From NCBI RefSeq assembly GCF_034067285.1, contig NZ_CP139286.1:1054001-1118000 (forward strand): DNA of 64,000 bases. Direction: 5' to 3'. The DNA is from Acinetobacter pittii. Lineage in GTDB: Bacteria; Pseudomonadota; Gammaproteobacteria; Pseudomonadales; Moraxellaceae. The translations under genes and the position numbers were made by a program. Positions within the stretch are counted from its first letter, which is position 1. Every line of letters begins with the position of its first letter. The notes beneath the pieces were generated by a model. The model saw only the letters and a list, made by a program, of their open reading frames with translations. It searched no databases and was not told the origin of the DNA. Of the stretch, positions 25,022 to 34,716 are shown in pieces.

Positions 25022-25492
25022 ATGTTAAAAAAATTAGCTTTAGCTGCGTTATTAGCAGCTGGTTCAAGTGTTGCAATGGCTGACAACGATGTAGGTTGTG
25101 GTGTGGGTACACAAGTCTGGGCTGGCAAAAAAGGAGTAGCGCCTAAAATTCTTGCTGCGACAACAAACGGTATTTTTACTAACCAATTACTAGGGATCAC
25201 TTTCGGTACTTTAGGCTGCCGACAAGGCGGAACAGTAACTGCTCAAGTGGTTACATTCACAAATGAAAATGCTGAAGCTTTAGCTCGTGATATGGCAGTA
25301 GGCCAAGGTGAAAGCCTGAACGTACTTGCTGAGTTAATGCAAATTAAACCTCAAGACAAAGATCGTTTCTTCAAAGTTTCAAAAGCAAACTTTGGTGAAA
25401 TCTATTCTGCAAACAACCAAAATACGCTTCAAGTATTAGCATCATTACAAACTGTAATGGCTAAAGACGACGTTTTAAAAGCTTACGTATAA
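25022..25492 (+). CDS. DUF3015 family exported protein
   Basis: 156 residues with a clear signal peptide (MLKKLALAALLAAGSSVAMA, cleavage after residue 20). The mature part starts DNDVGCGVGTQVWAGKKG and has a cysteine pair (Cys26 region and LGCRQGG) that could form a disulfide; DUF3015 proteins share the VGCG opening and the N-terminal half GTQVW...FGTLGC. Periplasmic or surface-associated; function unknown. A terminator follows, so the downstream DUF4105 gene probably depends on read-through or its own promoter. Confidence 0.85.
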   Translation: MLKKLALAALLAAGSSVAMADNDVGCGVGTQVWAGKKGVAPKILAATTNGIFTNQLLGITFGTLGCRQGGTVTAQVVTFTNENAEALARDMAVGQGESLNVLAELMQIKPQDKDRFFKVSKANFGEIYSANNQNTLQVLASLQTVMAKDDVLKAYV

Positions 25493-25503
25493 GTTTGAAA
25501 CTG

Positions 25504-25530
25504 AAAACCCTGTCGTATGGCAGGGTTTTT
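25504..25530 (+). terminator. Terminator after the DUF3015 gene
   Basis: AAAACCCTG (25504-25512) pairs with CAGGGTTTT (25521-25529), then T. Confidence 0.9.
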
Positions 25531-25553
25531 CTTATATTTAATGATAAAAATTG

Positions 25554-27446
25554 ATGAGCTTAATGAAGTCAGTTGTTTTAGTTTTTGCCTCTTTGGCAGT
25601 GAATATTGCGTATTCAGCAGATATAAATCCATCTATTCAAAAATATTGGTCAATCGCAGAACAACAAAATCTAGATCAAGACATTACATGGCAAAGGCTC
25701 ATGTATGCCAATAAAAACCAGAAAAGTGAGGTCACTTACGGTGGCTATTTCCTATCAAAAAATGGAAAAAATAATCTAAAAGAAGAGCTGAAAGCGGATA
25801 TCTCGGCATTATTTATGCCCGCTCAAGATAATCAGTCGATTCGTTGTAAGTTCCCTGCACGTAGCCAATGGCTCATACAAAAAGTCGGTATTCAAGAAAA
25901 TGAATTGCCACAAGTAAAATGTTCAGAATTTGAAAACTGGATTGGGCAGATTAAGCCCTACAAAGCGACATTAATTTATGCGACCGATTTTATGGGCAAT
26001 CCTAGCTCCATGTTTGGCCATACGTTATTGCGTTTAGACCCTAAAGATCAGCAACAATTAAATTTAGTTTCCTACGCTGTAAATTATGCAGCAACTGTGG
26101 CAGGGAGCGATAACTGGTCATATGCATGGAAAGGTTTAACAGGGCAGTATCCGGGTGAATATTCACTGATGCCTTATTACCGTAAGGTAAAAGAGTACGG
26201 TGATTTTGAAAGCCGTGATTTATGGGAATATGAGTTAAATCTATCACCTGAAGAAACTCGGTTTTTAGTAAGTCATATTTGGGAAATGCAACATGTGAGC
26301 TTCCCTTATTATTTTGTGAGTGATAACTGCGCCTATAGGCTTTTAGGGTTAGTCGATTTAGTCAAACCTGAATCTAACTTACAAGAAAAATTTACTTATG
26401 CCTCCATTCCAATGGAAACCATTAAATTGATGCAGCAGCAGGGACTCACCAAAGCTCCTGTGTACCGACCTGCTTTAGAAACTCAGCTACTAGCCCAAGC
26501 TCATCAGCATGGTGCCTCTTTGGCAAAGGTGGCTCATCAAATTACGATGCTACCTACACAGCAGTCTTCTCAGATTTTAAAATCATTTAGTGAACAGGAT
26601 CAGGCTAAAATCCTCGAGATGGCTTACGATGATTTATATCTCCAATTTATTAGCCGAAAAATAGAAGAAAGTGTTGCTCAACCGCAGTTACGTCAGCTTT
26701 TAGCGCTAAGAAGTCAGATTGATTTAGATAAGCAACGTCAAGAACCTAAAAGACCAGCAAAGGAACCAACTCAAGGTCATAACGCTCGTAACTTTTCCGT
26801 GAAAGCTGGAGAGGTGCAGGGTGATAAGTTTATTGAACTTGGTCATCGGCAAGCCTACCATGACTTAATAGACCCTCAAGGCGGATATCGTGCAGGTACT
26901 CAATTACTCTTTTTAAATGGTAATGCGCAGTGGCGAGATGACCATTTAAAACTAGAACGTCTTGATTTGCTCGAAGTAAATTCTTATAACCCGATTCAAC
27001 CTTTTAAAACACCGCTGAGTTGGGGGTTTAACTTAGGCTGGCGTCAGGAAGCTATTCATGACGGAAGTTTTAATGAAGACAAACAACACGGCGTCGCAAG
27101 CTTTAATGCACAGGTCGGTTACAGTCTTGCTGACTATGAGCGCAAGCATATTTGCTATGGGCAACTGCAAAGCTACGTACAAACTGGTTCAAATCTAGAT
27201 AAAGGATGGCGTGTAGGCGTAGGTCCAACTTTAGGTTGTATGAACCAATGGTTTGAGCGCTTCAACTCGGTCGTGCAAATCGAATTGCCCTATTGGGAAG
27301 ACCAAAATCAATGGAATTTGAGAGTCAATACGCAGTGGCAATATATAATTAATCGCAATAATGCTGTTCGTTTAAACTGGGATTATGAACAACAAAATCG
27401 TCAAGACTGGATGAAATTAAGTCTAGGATATGTTTGGTTCTTTTAA
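25554..27446 (+). CDS. DUF4105 (Lnb N-terminal periplasmic domain) protein
   Basis: About 630 residues with an N-terminal signal peptide (KSVVLVFASLAVNIAYSA). The Lnb_N/DUF4105 domain occupies about 110-330 and contains the likely catalytic pair: His in SSMFGHTLLRLDP and Cys in YYFVSDNCAYRLL. Lnb-type proteins of Bacteroides are lipoprotein N-acyl transferases; what the gammaproteobacterial branch does is unknown. The C-terminal 200 residues are rich in alternating aromatic strands ending in GYVWFF, the look of an outer-membrane barrel. The start is uncertain (TTG 25551, ATG 25554 or ATG 25563, the last with GATGAG 4 bases before it). Confidence 0.8.
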   Translation: MSLMKSVVLVFASLAVNIAYSADINPSIQKYWSIAEQQNLDQDITWQRLMYANKNQKSEVTYGGYFLSKNGKNNLKEELKADISALFMPAQDNQSIRCKFPARSQWLIQKVGIQENELPQVKCSEFENWIGQIKPYKATLIYATDFMGNPSSMFGHTLLRLDPKDQQQLNLVSYAVNYAATVAGSDNWSYAWKGLTGQYPGEYSLMPYYRKVKEYGDFESRDLWEYELNLSPEETRFLVSHIWEMQHVSFPYYFVSDNCAYRLLGLVDLVKPESNLQEKFTYASIPMETIKLMQQQGLTKAPVYRPALETQLLAQAHQHGASLAKVAHQITMLPTQQSSQILKSFSEQDQAKILEMAYDDLYLQFISRKIEESVAQPQLRQLLALRSQIDLDKQRQEPKRPAKEPTQGHNARNFSVKAGEVQGDKFIELGHRQAYHDLIDPQGGYRAGTQLLFLNGNAQWRDDHLKLERLDLLEVNSYNPIQPFKTPLSWGFNLGWRQEAIHDGSFNEDKQHGVASFNAQVGYSLADYERKHICYGQLQSYVQTGSNLDKGWRVGVGPTLGCMNQWFERFNSVVQIELPYWEDQNQWNLRVNTQWQYIINRNNAVRLNWDYEQQNRQDWMKLSLGYVWFF

Positions 27447-27461
27447 AGAATAAGCCCATAA

Positions 27462-27495
27462 AAAAAGAGAAATGAGATTATTCATTTCTCTTTTT
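27462..27495. terminator. Bidirectional terminator between the DUF4105 gene and ampC
   Basis: AAAAAGAGAAATGA (27462-27475) and TCATTTCTCTTTTT (27482-27495) form a perfect 14-pair stem with loop GATTAT. Confidence 0.93.
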
Positions 27496-27512
27496 GTTTT
27501 TAGAAAAGACGA

Positions 27513-28682
<1,170 letters not shown>

Positions 28683-28767
28683 TTAAAAATAAAGATGGGT
28701 ACTTTTATAACAAAAATCACATAATTTAATTGTTATGTTTTATGGAGTTCGCGAAGTATTAAGATGT

Positions 28768-28794
28768 AAAAAAAGCCCAACTGAGTCGGGCTTT
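28768..28794 (-). terminator. Terminator of folE
   Basis: AAAGCCC (28772-28778) pairs with GGGCTTT (28788-28794); the A run before it reads as T on the minus strand. It insulates ampC from folE transcription. Confidence 0.85.
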
Positions 28795-28815
28795 AATTAG
28801 TTTACTAAATAAAAA

Positions 28816-29370
28816 TTAGTAACTTTCAGGTACGGCACTTAAGAACTCACGACGTGCTTCTTTATCAGTTTTAAAATCACCAATAAATGACACAGTACGT
28901 GTAGTTGATTCTTGCTTACCTACACCACGCATCATCATACACATATGTGCTGAATCAATAACTACGGCTACACCACGAGCACCAGTCACTTCAGCCACAG
29001 CTTCTGCGATTTGCTGAGTCAAGTTTTCCTGAATTTGCAAACGACGTGCAAACATTTCAGTAATACGTGCAAATTTCGACAAGCCGAGAACTTTGCCTTC
29101 CGGTAGATAGGCAACATGAACACGACCATAGAATGGAAGGAGATGATGTTCGCAAAGCGAATAAAATTCAATATTCTTCACCAATACCATTTCATGGTTA
29201 TCTGATGGGAAAACAGCATTATTGGTGACTTCTTCTAAAGTTTTACTATAGCCAGAAGTTAAATATGAAAAAGCTTTAGCCGCACGCACAGGCGTATCTT
29301 TAAGGCCGGGACGATCAAGATCTTCACCGACGGCAGTCAGAATATTTGCGTACGATTGCTGCATAGACAT
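28816..29370 (-). CDS. folE: GTP cyclohydrolase I
   Basis: A 184-residue enzyme that opens GTP to dihydroneopterin triphosphate, the first step of folate synthesis. Zinc ligands are in [10 protein letters not shown] and AHMCMMMRG; the catalytic histidine context EHHLLP and the conserved GLSKFARI are intact. The ATG at 29370 ([10 protein letters not shown]) is preferred; an in-frame GTG at 29382 would add four residues. It lies 83 bases after the Smr gene and next to ampC, the usual Acinetobacter order. Confidence 0.97.
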   Translation of the reverse strand: MSMQQSYANILTAVGEDLDRPGLKDTPVRAAKAFSYLTSGYSKTLEEVTNNAVFPSDNHEMVLVKNIEFYSLCEHHLLPFYGRVHVAYLPEGKVLGLSKFARITEMFARRLQIQENLTQQIAEAVAEVTGARGVAVVIDSAHMCMMMRGVGKQESTTRTVSFIGDFKTDKEARREFLSAVPESY

Positions 29371-29453
29371 AAGAATGTTCACTTACACTGGTTGAACAAA
29401 ACGGCATTCTATCAGAAAACTATAAAAAGTCTGAATTCTGTAGAAAATGCCGA

Positions 29454-30143
29454 TTATTGTTGGTACTTGGGATTTTTTTCTGCACGTTTAAGCAGTACGA
29501 GAACGGCACCTGTGCCACCTTGATTTTCTGGAGCGCTTACAAAGGCTAAAACATCGCGGTGTTGGCGTAACCATCCGTTGACATAGGTTTTTAAGACAGC
29601 TTCTGGGCCCTTACCATGTACGATCTTGATCACATTTTGATTTTCATCTTTTGCGATCTGGATAATTTGTAGAACCGCATCACGTGCTTGTTCAATGGTA
29701 CAGCCGTGTAAATCGACAGCTTCAAACCAACGCATTTTGCCAGCTTTTAAGTCTTCAAATACTTTATGCTGAAGGGTAGCAAGGCGATAGCTTAAGGTCG
29801 CTTGGCTTGCGACAGGGTTTAAAGCCGCTTGAGTATCAGATAACTCGGCATGTTCAGTGTCACGCCCGCCTTCGGCAGCTGCACGTTTTGCTAATGTTTG
29901 AGCATCAACTTTTTTTACGCGAGGGGGTCTCACATCAGCAATATTACTATTATTGATGGGTTTAACACCTGCTACAGCACTTTGAAACAGATTTGCATTT
30001 TCCAATTCTTCAGACTCAGCCTGAGGTTGTTTGACCTCAGGCTGACTTGCGATTTTGCTTGAATGAGGATTGGAGATTTGCTTTTTAAATTGCTTCAATA
30101 ACTTTTGTTGCTCTTTAGAAAGCGATGAATCTTTATTACTCAT
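29454..30143 (-). CDS. Smr-domain protein
   Basis: About 229 residues. The N-terminal 120 are charged and low-complexity (SNKDSSLSKEQQKLLKQF, then RPPRVKKVDAQTLAKRAA), the C-terminal 90 form an Smr domain: DLHGCTIEQA, then IVHGKG and the last NQGGTGAVLVLLKR. The DLHG and HGKG motifs mark the MutS2-type small MutS-related family, often nucleases or ribosome-collision factors. The ATG at 30143 follows trpC by 10 bases; a longer in-frame start (30185) would overlap trpC by 32 bases and is less likely. It is probably the last gene of the trpGDC operon. Confidence 0.85.
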   Translation of the reverse strand: MSNKDSSLSKEQQKLLKQFKKQISNPHSSKIASQPEVKQPQAESEELENANLFQSAVAGVKPINNSNIADVRPPRVKKVDAQTLAKRAAAEGGRDTEHAELSDTQAALNPVASQATLSYRLATLQHKVFEDLKAGKMRWFEAVDLHGCTIEQARDAVLQIIQIAKDENQNVIKIVHGKGPEAVLKTYVNGWLRQHRDVLAFVSAPENQGGTGAVLVLLKRAEKNPKYQQ

Positions 30144-30153
30144 ATATCTTCTA

Positions 30154-30960
30154 TTAAACCGTTTGGGGTTGTCCAAAAAGGGCACTAAAGGCTTGATCTG
30201 GTCTTGGTTGTTTCATAAAACTTTCACCAACCAAAAAGGTGTGAATATCATGTTCTTGCATCATGCGAACATCATCTGGAGTGGCAATGCCGCTTTCAGT
30301 CACGAGTAAACGAGAGGCAGGAAGTAAATTTTTCAAACGAATTGATGTGTTTAAATCAACATCAAAATTTTTTAAATTACGGTTATTCACACCTAATATA
30401 CATTGCTCAGACAACTTTAAAGCACGTTCAAGTTCTTCTTCGTCATGAACCTCAACCAATACATCGAGTTGATGTTCAAAAGCAGTTTTAGACATTTCTT
30501 CGAGCTGCTGGTCTGACAAAGAGGCAACAATCAATAAAATACAGTCAGCATGTAAAGCACGTGCTTCAACTACATTATATGGATCAATCAGAAAGTCTTT
30601 ACGTAAAGCGGGTAAAGCACAGTGGCTTCTTGCGATTGCGATATTTTCATCTGCACCCTGAAAAAAATCAACATCAGTTAAAACAGATAAACACGCTGCG
30701 CCAGCTTGTTCATATTGTTCGGCAATTTCAGCAGGATTAAAATCTGCACGAATAATACCTTTTGATGGAGACGCTTTTTTAATTTCAGCAATCACGGCAG
30801 GGCGTTTGTGTTGTAACGCTTTTGCAAATCCTCTTACCGGAGTTGCAGCTTTCGCAAGTTCTTCAACATCCTGTAAATTACGTTGTTTTAAACGCGCAGC
30901 AAGTTCCTCATGTTTACGGTCAACAATTTTACCTAAAATGGTATTTTGAATATTAATCAT
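30154..30960 (-). CDS. trpC: Indole-3-glycerol phosphate synthase
   Basis: A monofunctional 268-residue TIM barrel that closes the indole ring in tryptophan synthesis. Key motifs: PAVIAEIKKASPSKG (catalytic Lys), DFFQG, LRKDFLIDPYNV, LGVNNRNL and LVTESGI. No TrpF fusion is present, unlike in enteric bacteria. AAGGATT serves the ATG and overlaps the end of trpD, 9 bases upstream. Confidence 0.97.
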   Translation of the reverse strand: MINIQNTILGKIVDRKHEELAARLKQRNLQDVEELAKAATPVRGFAKALQHKRPAVIAEIKKASPSKGIIRADFNPAEIAEQYEQAGAACLSVLTDVDFFQGADENIAIARSHCALPALRKDFLIDPYNVVEARALHADCILLIVASLSDQQLEEMSKTAFEHQLDVLVEVHDEEELERALKLSEQCILGVNNRNLKNFDVDLNTSIRLKNLLPASRLLVTESGIATPDDVRMMQEHDIHTFLVGESFMKQPRPDQAFSALFGQPQTV

Positions 30961-30969
30961 GAGAAATCC

Positions 30970-32019
30970 TTAATCTGCCTGACATTGTTTTAATGTTTTG
31001 GTAAATTCAGCCAAAACACTCATTTTTTCTAAAGCTTGTCCGCCGTAGATAATATCTTGAGCGAATGAAACAGCTTGAGCATAGGTTTTGGTAATACCAG
31101 CCACATAAATTCCTGCACCCGCATTAAGTGCAATCATGTTTGCTGCTTTTTCACCAATAGCAGTTTTATTTTTACCTAACGCATCTTTAATTAGCTTTAA
31201 GCTGGCAGCAGCATCCGCAACAACTAAACCATTTAAAGTTTGTGATTCAATTCCGACATCTTCTGGGGTAAGCGTCCATTCAGTAATTTCGCCGTCTTTG
31301 AGTTCTGCAACAGCAGTAGGAGCAGCAAGGCTGATTTCATCGAGTCCATCTTTTGAATGAACCACCATGACATGTTCAGCACCGAGTTGCTTCATAACCT
31401 CTGCAATCGGACGACAAAGTTCATCTGAAAATACCCCAATCACAAAGCGTTTTACGCCGGCCGGATTCGTAAGCGGGCCAAGTAAATTGAAAATGCTGCG
31501 AACACCAAGCTCACGACGTGGGCCGACAGCATATTTCATTGCTTTGTGATGATTTGGAGCAAATAAAAACCCTACACCCATCTCACGAATGCAGCGTTCA
31601 GTTTGTTGCATGTCTAAATCAAGATTAATTCCTGCTTGCTCAAGTAAGTCTGATGAACCTGATTTACTCGAAACGCCTCGGTTACCATGCTTTGCAATAG
31701 TTGCGCCTGCTGCTGCAATGACAAAGCTTGAAGCGGTAGATACATTAAACAAGTTTTGTCCGTCACCGCCAGTACCCACAATATCAACTAAGTATTTGAT
31801 ATCGCTCACATCAATTTTGATGGCGAATTCACGCATAACACGTGCGGCAGCAGTAATTTCGTCAATACTTTCACCTTTCATGCGAAGGCCCATCATCAAA
31901 GCACCAATTTGTGCCTCGGTTGCCTCACCTTGCATGATGCTGCGCATAATGTCTTCCATTTGCGGCTGAGTCAGGTGAATATTTTTTGTTATATGGTTAA
32001 GTGCTTGTTGAATATTCAT
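30970..32019 (-). CDS. trpD: Anthranilate phosphoribosyltransferase
   Basis: A 349-residue enzyme transferring phosphoribosyl to anthranilate. The PRPP loop [17 protein letters not shown] and [15 protein letters not shown] are intact. The ATG at 32019 gives the standard length; the in-frame GTG at 32028 directly abuts the trpG stop. It sits between trpG and trpC in one operon. TrpD here is free-standing, not fused to TrpG. Confidence 0.97.
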   Translation of the reverse strand: MNIQQALNHITKNIHLTQPQMEDIMRSIMQGEATEAQIGALMMGLRMKGESIDEITAAARVMREFAIKIDVSDIKYLVDIVGTGGDGQNLFNVSTASSFVIAAAGATIAKHGNRGVSSKSGSSDLLEQAGINLDLDMQQTERCIREMGVGFLFAPNHHKAMKYAVGPRRELGVRSIFNLLGPLTNPAGVKRFVIGVFSDELCRPIAEVMKQLGAEHVMVVHSKDGLDEISLAAPTAVAELKDGEITEWTLTPEDVGIESQTLNGLVVADAAASLKLIKDALGKNKTAIGEKAANMIALNAGAGIYVAGITKTYAQAVSFAQDIIYGGQALEKMSVLAEFTKTLKQCQAD

Positions 32020-32028
32020 AGTGATCAC

Positions 32029-32613
32029 TTATGCATAAATATCTAAAAAGTTTTTAAAGATTTGATGGCCATGTTGACTCAAAATAGATTCTGGATGGAA
32101 CTGCACACCTTCGATAGGCAATGTCTTATGTTTAACACCCATAATTTCTTCCATTGAGCCATCTGCTTCATTGGTCCAACACGTGACTTCAAGGCAATCA
32201 GGTAATGTTTGCTGATCGATCACCAAAGAGTGGTAACGAGTTGCCGAGAATGGGCTAGGGAGATTACTGAAAATACCTTTATTGCTGTGGTACATATCAG
32301 ATAAACGTCCATGCATAACCGTTTTGGCTCTTACAATGTTTCCGCCAAACGCTTGCCCAATACTTTGATGCCCTAAACACACGCCAAGCAAAGGAATTTT
32401 TCCGGCAAAGTGATTAATTGCAGGAATGGAAATACCCGCTTCACTTGGAGAGCAAGGACCAGGACCAATAACCAGATATTTAGGTTGCCATCGTTCAATA
32501 TCCTCTAATGTGACTTGATCATTGCGAACTACTTTTACTTCCTGATTCAACTCGCCAAAATATTGGACGATGTTGTAGGTAAAAGAGTCGTAATTGTCGA
32601 TCATTAGAAGCAT
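32029..32613 (-). CDS. trpG: Anthranilate/aminodeoxychorismate synthase glutaminase subunit
   Basis: A 194-residue class I glutamine amidotransferase. The catalytic Cys lies in [15 protein letters not shown], and His/Glu in VQFHPESI. It starts [14 protein letters not shown], the standard opening. In Acinetobacter this single protein is known to serve both anthranilate and p-aminobenzoate synthesis; its partners TrpE and PabB are not in the window. GAGGTT precedes the ATG. First gene of trpGDC. Confidence 0.96.
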   Translation of the reverse strand: MLLMIDNYDSFTYNIVQYFGELNQEVKVVRNDQVTLEDIERWQPKYLVIGPGPCSPSEAGISIPAINHFAGKIPLLGVCLGHQSIGQAFGGNIVRAKTVMHGRLSDMYHSNKGIFSNLPSPFSATRYHSLVIDQQTLPDCLEVTCWTNEADGSMEEIMGVKHKTLPIEGVQFHPESILSQHGHQIFKNFLDIYA

Positions 32614-32716
32614 GATGAACTTAACCTCATGATAATTAATATATATTTAATTAAGTGACTAGAGTTTTACTCACAATGTTACTCACTTTTTAAAAAGTAC
32701 CTTTATTTGATCAAAT

Positions 32717-32739
32717 AAAAAGCCGCTTTCTAAGCGGCT
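32717..32739 (-). terminator. Hairpin in the trpG-upstream gap, terminator for leftward transcripts
   Basis: AGCCGCTT (32721-32728) pairs with AAGCGGCT (32732-32739); on the minus strand TTTTTATTT follows. It would stop read-through from the aminopeptidase gene before trpG. The remaining part of 32614-32913 is AT-rich. Confidence 0.85.
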
Positions 32740-32854
32740 AATATAACAAAAAAAGAAGTGACCAGTTTAACTATTTCATTCGTTAGACATTTGAGAAAAA
32801 ATTAAGCTTTGATGCATATTAAGTTTGTTTAAAAATAGAGATAAAGACACTAAA

Positions 32855-32896
32855 GGCAGAATAAGCTTTTCATTAGAAATAAAAAATTATTCTGCC
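32855..32896 (-). other. Long-loop inverted repeat just after the aminopeptidase gene
   Basis: GGCAGAATAA (32855-32864) and TTATTCTGCC (32887-32896) match perfectly, with a 22-base loop. It lies 18 bases past the stop and has no strong T run; perhaps a 3'-end structure. Confidence 0.5.
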
Positions 32897-32913
32897 CCCA
32901 TAAAAAGAGAAGA

Positions 32914-34716
32914 TTAAATCTTACGTGTGTTATAAATCAGCCAGTCTAAGACCTCTCCCGACAAATGTTCAGCGAGTCTTTCTTGAACTGTTTGATGGTA
33001 ATGATTTAGCCAGTCTTTCTCTTCATTTGTTAGTAGGTCAACTACGATACAGTCTAAATGAATTGGACACAGTGTGAGCGTTTCAAACTCTAAAAATTCA
33101 CCGTAAGTTTTTTCAAAGCCTGAGTGAAGTTTGTTTGTAACCAAATTCTCAATACGAATACCATATTGTCCTTCATGGTATAGACCCGGTTCATTAGAGA
33201 GAATCATTCCCTCACGCAATTTGCTGTAGGCATGTACAGGCGCATAGTAAGAAAGAACTTGTGGCCCTTCATGTACGTTAAGTGCAAAGCCTACGCCGTG
33301 ACCTGTTCCGTGTCGATAATCCAAACCATGTTGCCATAAAGTATGTCGACAAATTGAGTCGAGTAGCGGTGCAGCTAACCCTTCTGGATAAATAGCTTTT
33401 GCCAAAGCAATGTGACATTTTAAAACCAGCGTATAGTCACGTTTTTGTTGCTCTGTTGGTGTCCCCACAGGAACAACACGAGTGATATCAGTTGTTCCAT
33501 CTACATATTGGCCACCAGAATCAATGAGCAATAGACCATCGCCTTCAATGAATGAGTATTGCTCTGGAGTTGCACGGTAGTGAGGTAGAGCACCATTGGC
33601 GTTAAAGCCTGCAATCGTTGAAAAACTTGGTCCTATAAATCCGTCTTGCTGAGCGCGGTAGGCAGTAATTTTCTCATCGATAGTCAGTTCTGAAATGCGT
33701 TCACCCTGATGAAGTGCTTTTTCTAGCCAATGGAAAAAGTGACAAAGCGCGACTCCATCTTTAAGCATTGCATGGCGGATATGAGCAATTTCGCTTTCAT
33801 GCTTGCGCGATTTAAAAAGAGTACTTGGGTTGATGTCGTATACAACCTGAATATCTTTTGCGATGGCTTGTTCATGAAAAATCGATACTTTTGCTGGATC
33901 TAAAAGCACAGATGAATCAGAAATATTCGTTAAAAACTTAGACGTATCTTCATAATTACGAATTTCGATGCCATCGGCTGCGAAAGCTTGTTGAATGGTT
34001 GAGTCTATTTTACTGCTATCAATAAACAGAACAGCTTGCTCTGCATTAATATAAAAATGAGAAAGAAAAACTGGGTTGTATTCTACGTCTTGTCCACGTG
34101 CATTTAAGACCCATGCAATATCATCTAAAGATGAAAGAAAATGCCCTGAAATATTCTTGCTATGTAAAGTCTCACGAATAGCCTGAATTTTCTCTTTACG
34201 AGATAGTGCATTTAGCCCTTCAGGCATTAAATAGATTTTTTCAGAGGGTAGTTCTGGGCGGTCTAACCAAATCTCTCCAACTAAATCTTTTTGAGTCTCG
34301 AGTTTATAGCTATGAACTCGTGCAGTATGTTCGAGTGCTTTAAATTGTTGAATAGATAAGGTATGTCCATTTACAGCAATGATTGAATTTGCTGCTAAGT
34401 TTTGTCCAATCCAAGCTAAATGTGTTGAAGACTCATCACTTGTTAATTTTTGAAGATTAAAGCCAGTTCCAACAAGTTGTTGCTCGGCTTGTACCCAATA
34501 GCGCCCATCGGCCCAAAGTCCTGCAAAGCTTTGAGTCACTACTAGTGTTCCAACAGAGCCACTAAACCCGCTGAGCCATTGTCTCGCCTTCCAATAGTCT
34601 GGTAAATATTCTGACATATGGGGATCGGCACTCATCACAACAAATGCATCAATTTGCTGAATGCGCATGAGTTCACGAAGTTTCGCTAGTTTTTCTGGAA
34701 CAGTTAAATCGTTCAT
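32914..34716 (-). CDS. X-Pro aminopeptidase (M24B, aminopeptidase P family)
   Basis: A 600-residue cytosolic metallopeptidase of the long, three-domain eukaryotic-type aminopeptidase P1 architecture: two creatinase-like N-terminal domains (about 10-310) and a pita-bread catalytic domain (about 315-535). Metal ligands are visible in LIDSGGQYVDGTTDITR (two Asp), HGTGHGVGF (His) and SNEPGLYHEGQYGIRIENL (two Glu). It removes N-terminal residues ahead of proline. Its start overlaps the peptide permease stop by 4 bases (ATGA), so the two are translationally coupled: imported peptides are cut by the coupled enzyme. Confidence 0.93.
   Translation of the reverse strand: MNDLTVPEKLAKLRELMRIQQIDAFVVMSADPHMSEYLPDYWKARQWLSGFSGSVGTLVVTQSFAGLWADGRYWVQAEQQLVGTGFNLQKLTSDESSTHLAWIGQNLAANSIIAVNGHTLSIQQFKALEHTARVHSYKLETQKDLVGEIWLDRPELPSEKIYLMPEGLNALSRKEKIQAIRETLHSKNISGHFLSSLDDIAWVLNARGQDVEYNPVFLSHFYINAEQAVLFIDSSKIDSTIQQAFAADGIEIRNYEDTSKFLTNISDSSVLLDPAKVSIFHEQAIAKDIQVVYDINPSTLFKSRKHESEIAHIRHAMLKDGVALCHFFHWLEKALHQGERISELTIDEKITAYRAQQDGFIGPSFSTIAGFNANGALPHYRATPEQYSFIEGDGLLLIDSGGQYVDGTTDITRVVPVGTPTEQQKRDYTLVLKCHIALAKAIYPEGLAAPLLDSICRHTLWQHGLDYRHGTGHGVGFALNVHEGPQVLSYYAPVHAYSKLREGMILSNEPGLYHEGQYGIRIENLVTNKLHSGFEKTYGEFLEFETLTLCPIHLDCIVVDLLTNEEKDWLNHYHQTVQERLAEHLSGEVLDWLIYNTRKI

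Noticed and set aside
31589..31969. 126-residue plus-strand frame inside trpD
   Set aside because: Antisense to highly conserved trpD codons; no independent support.
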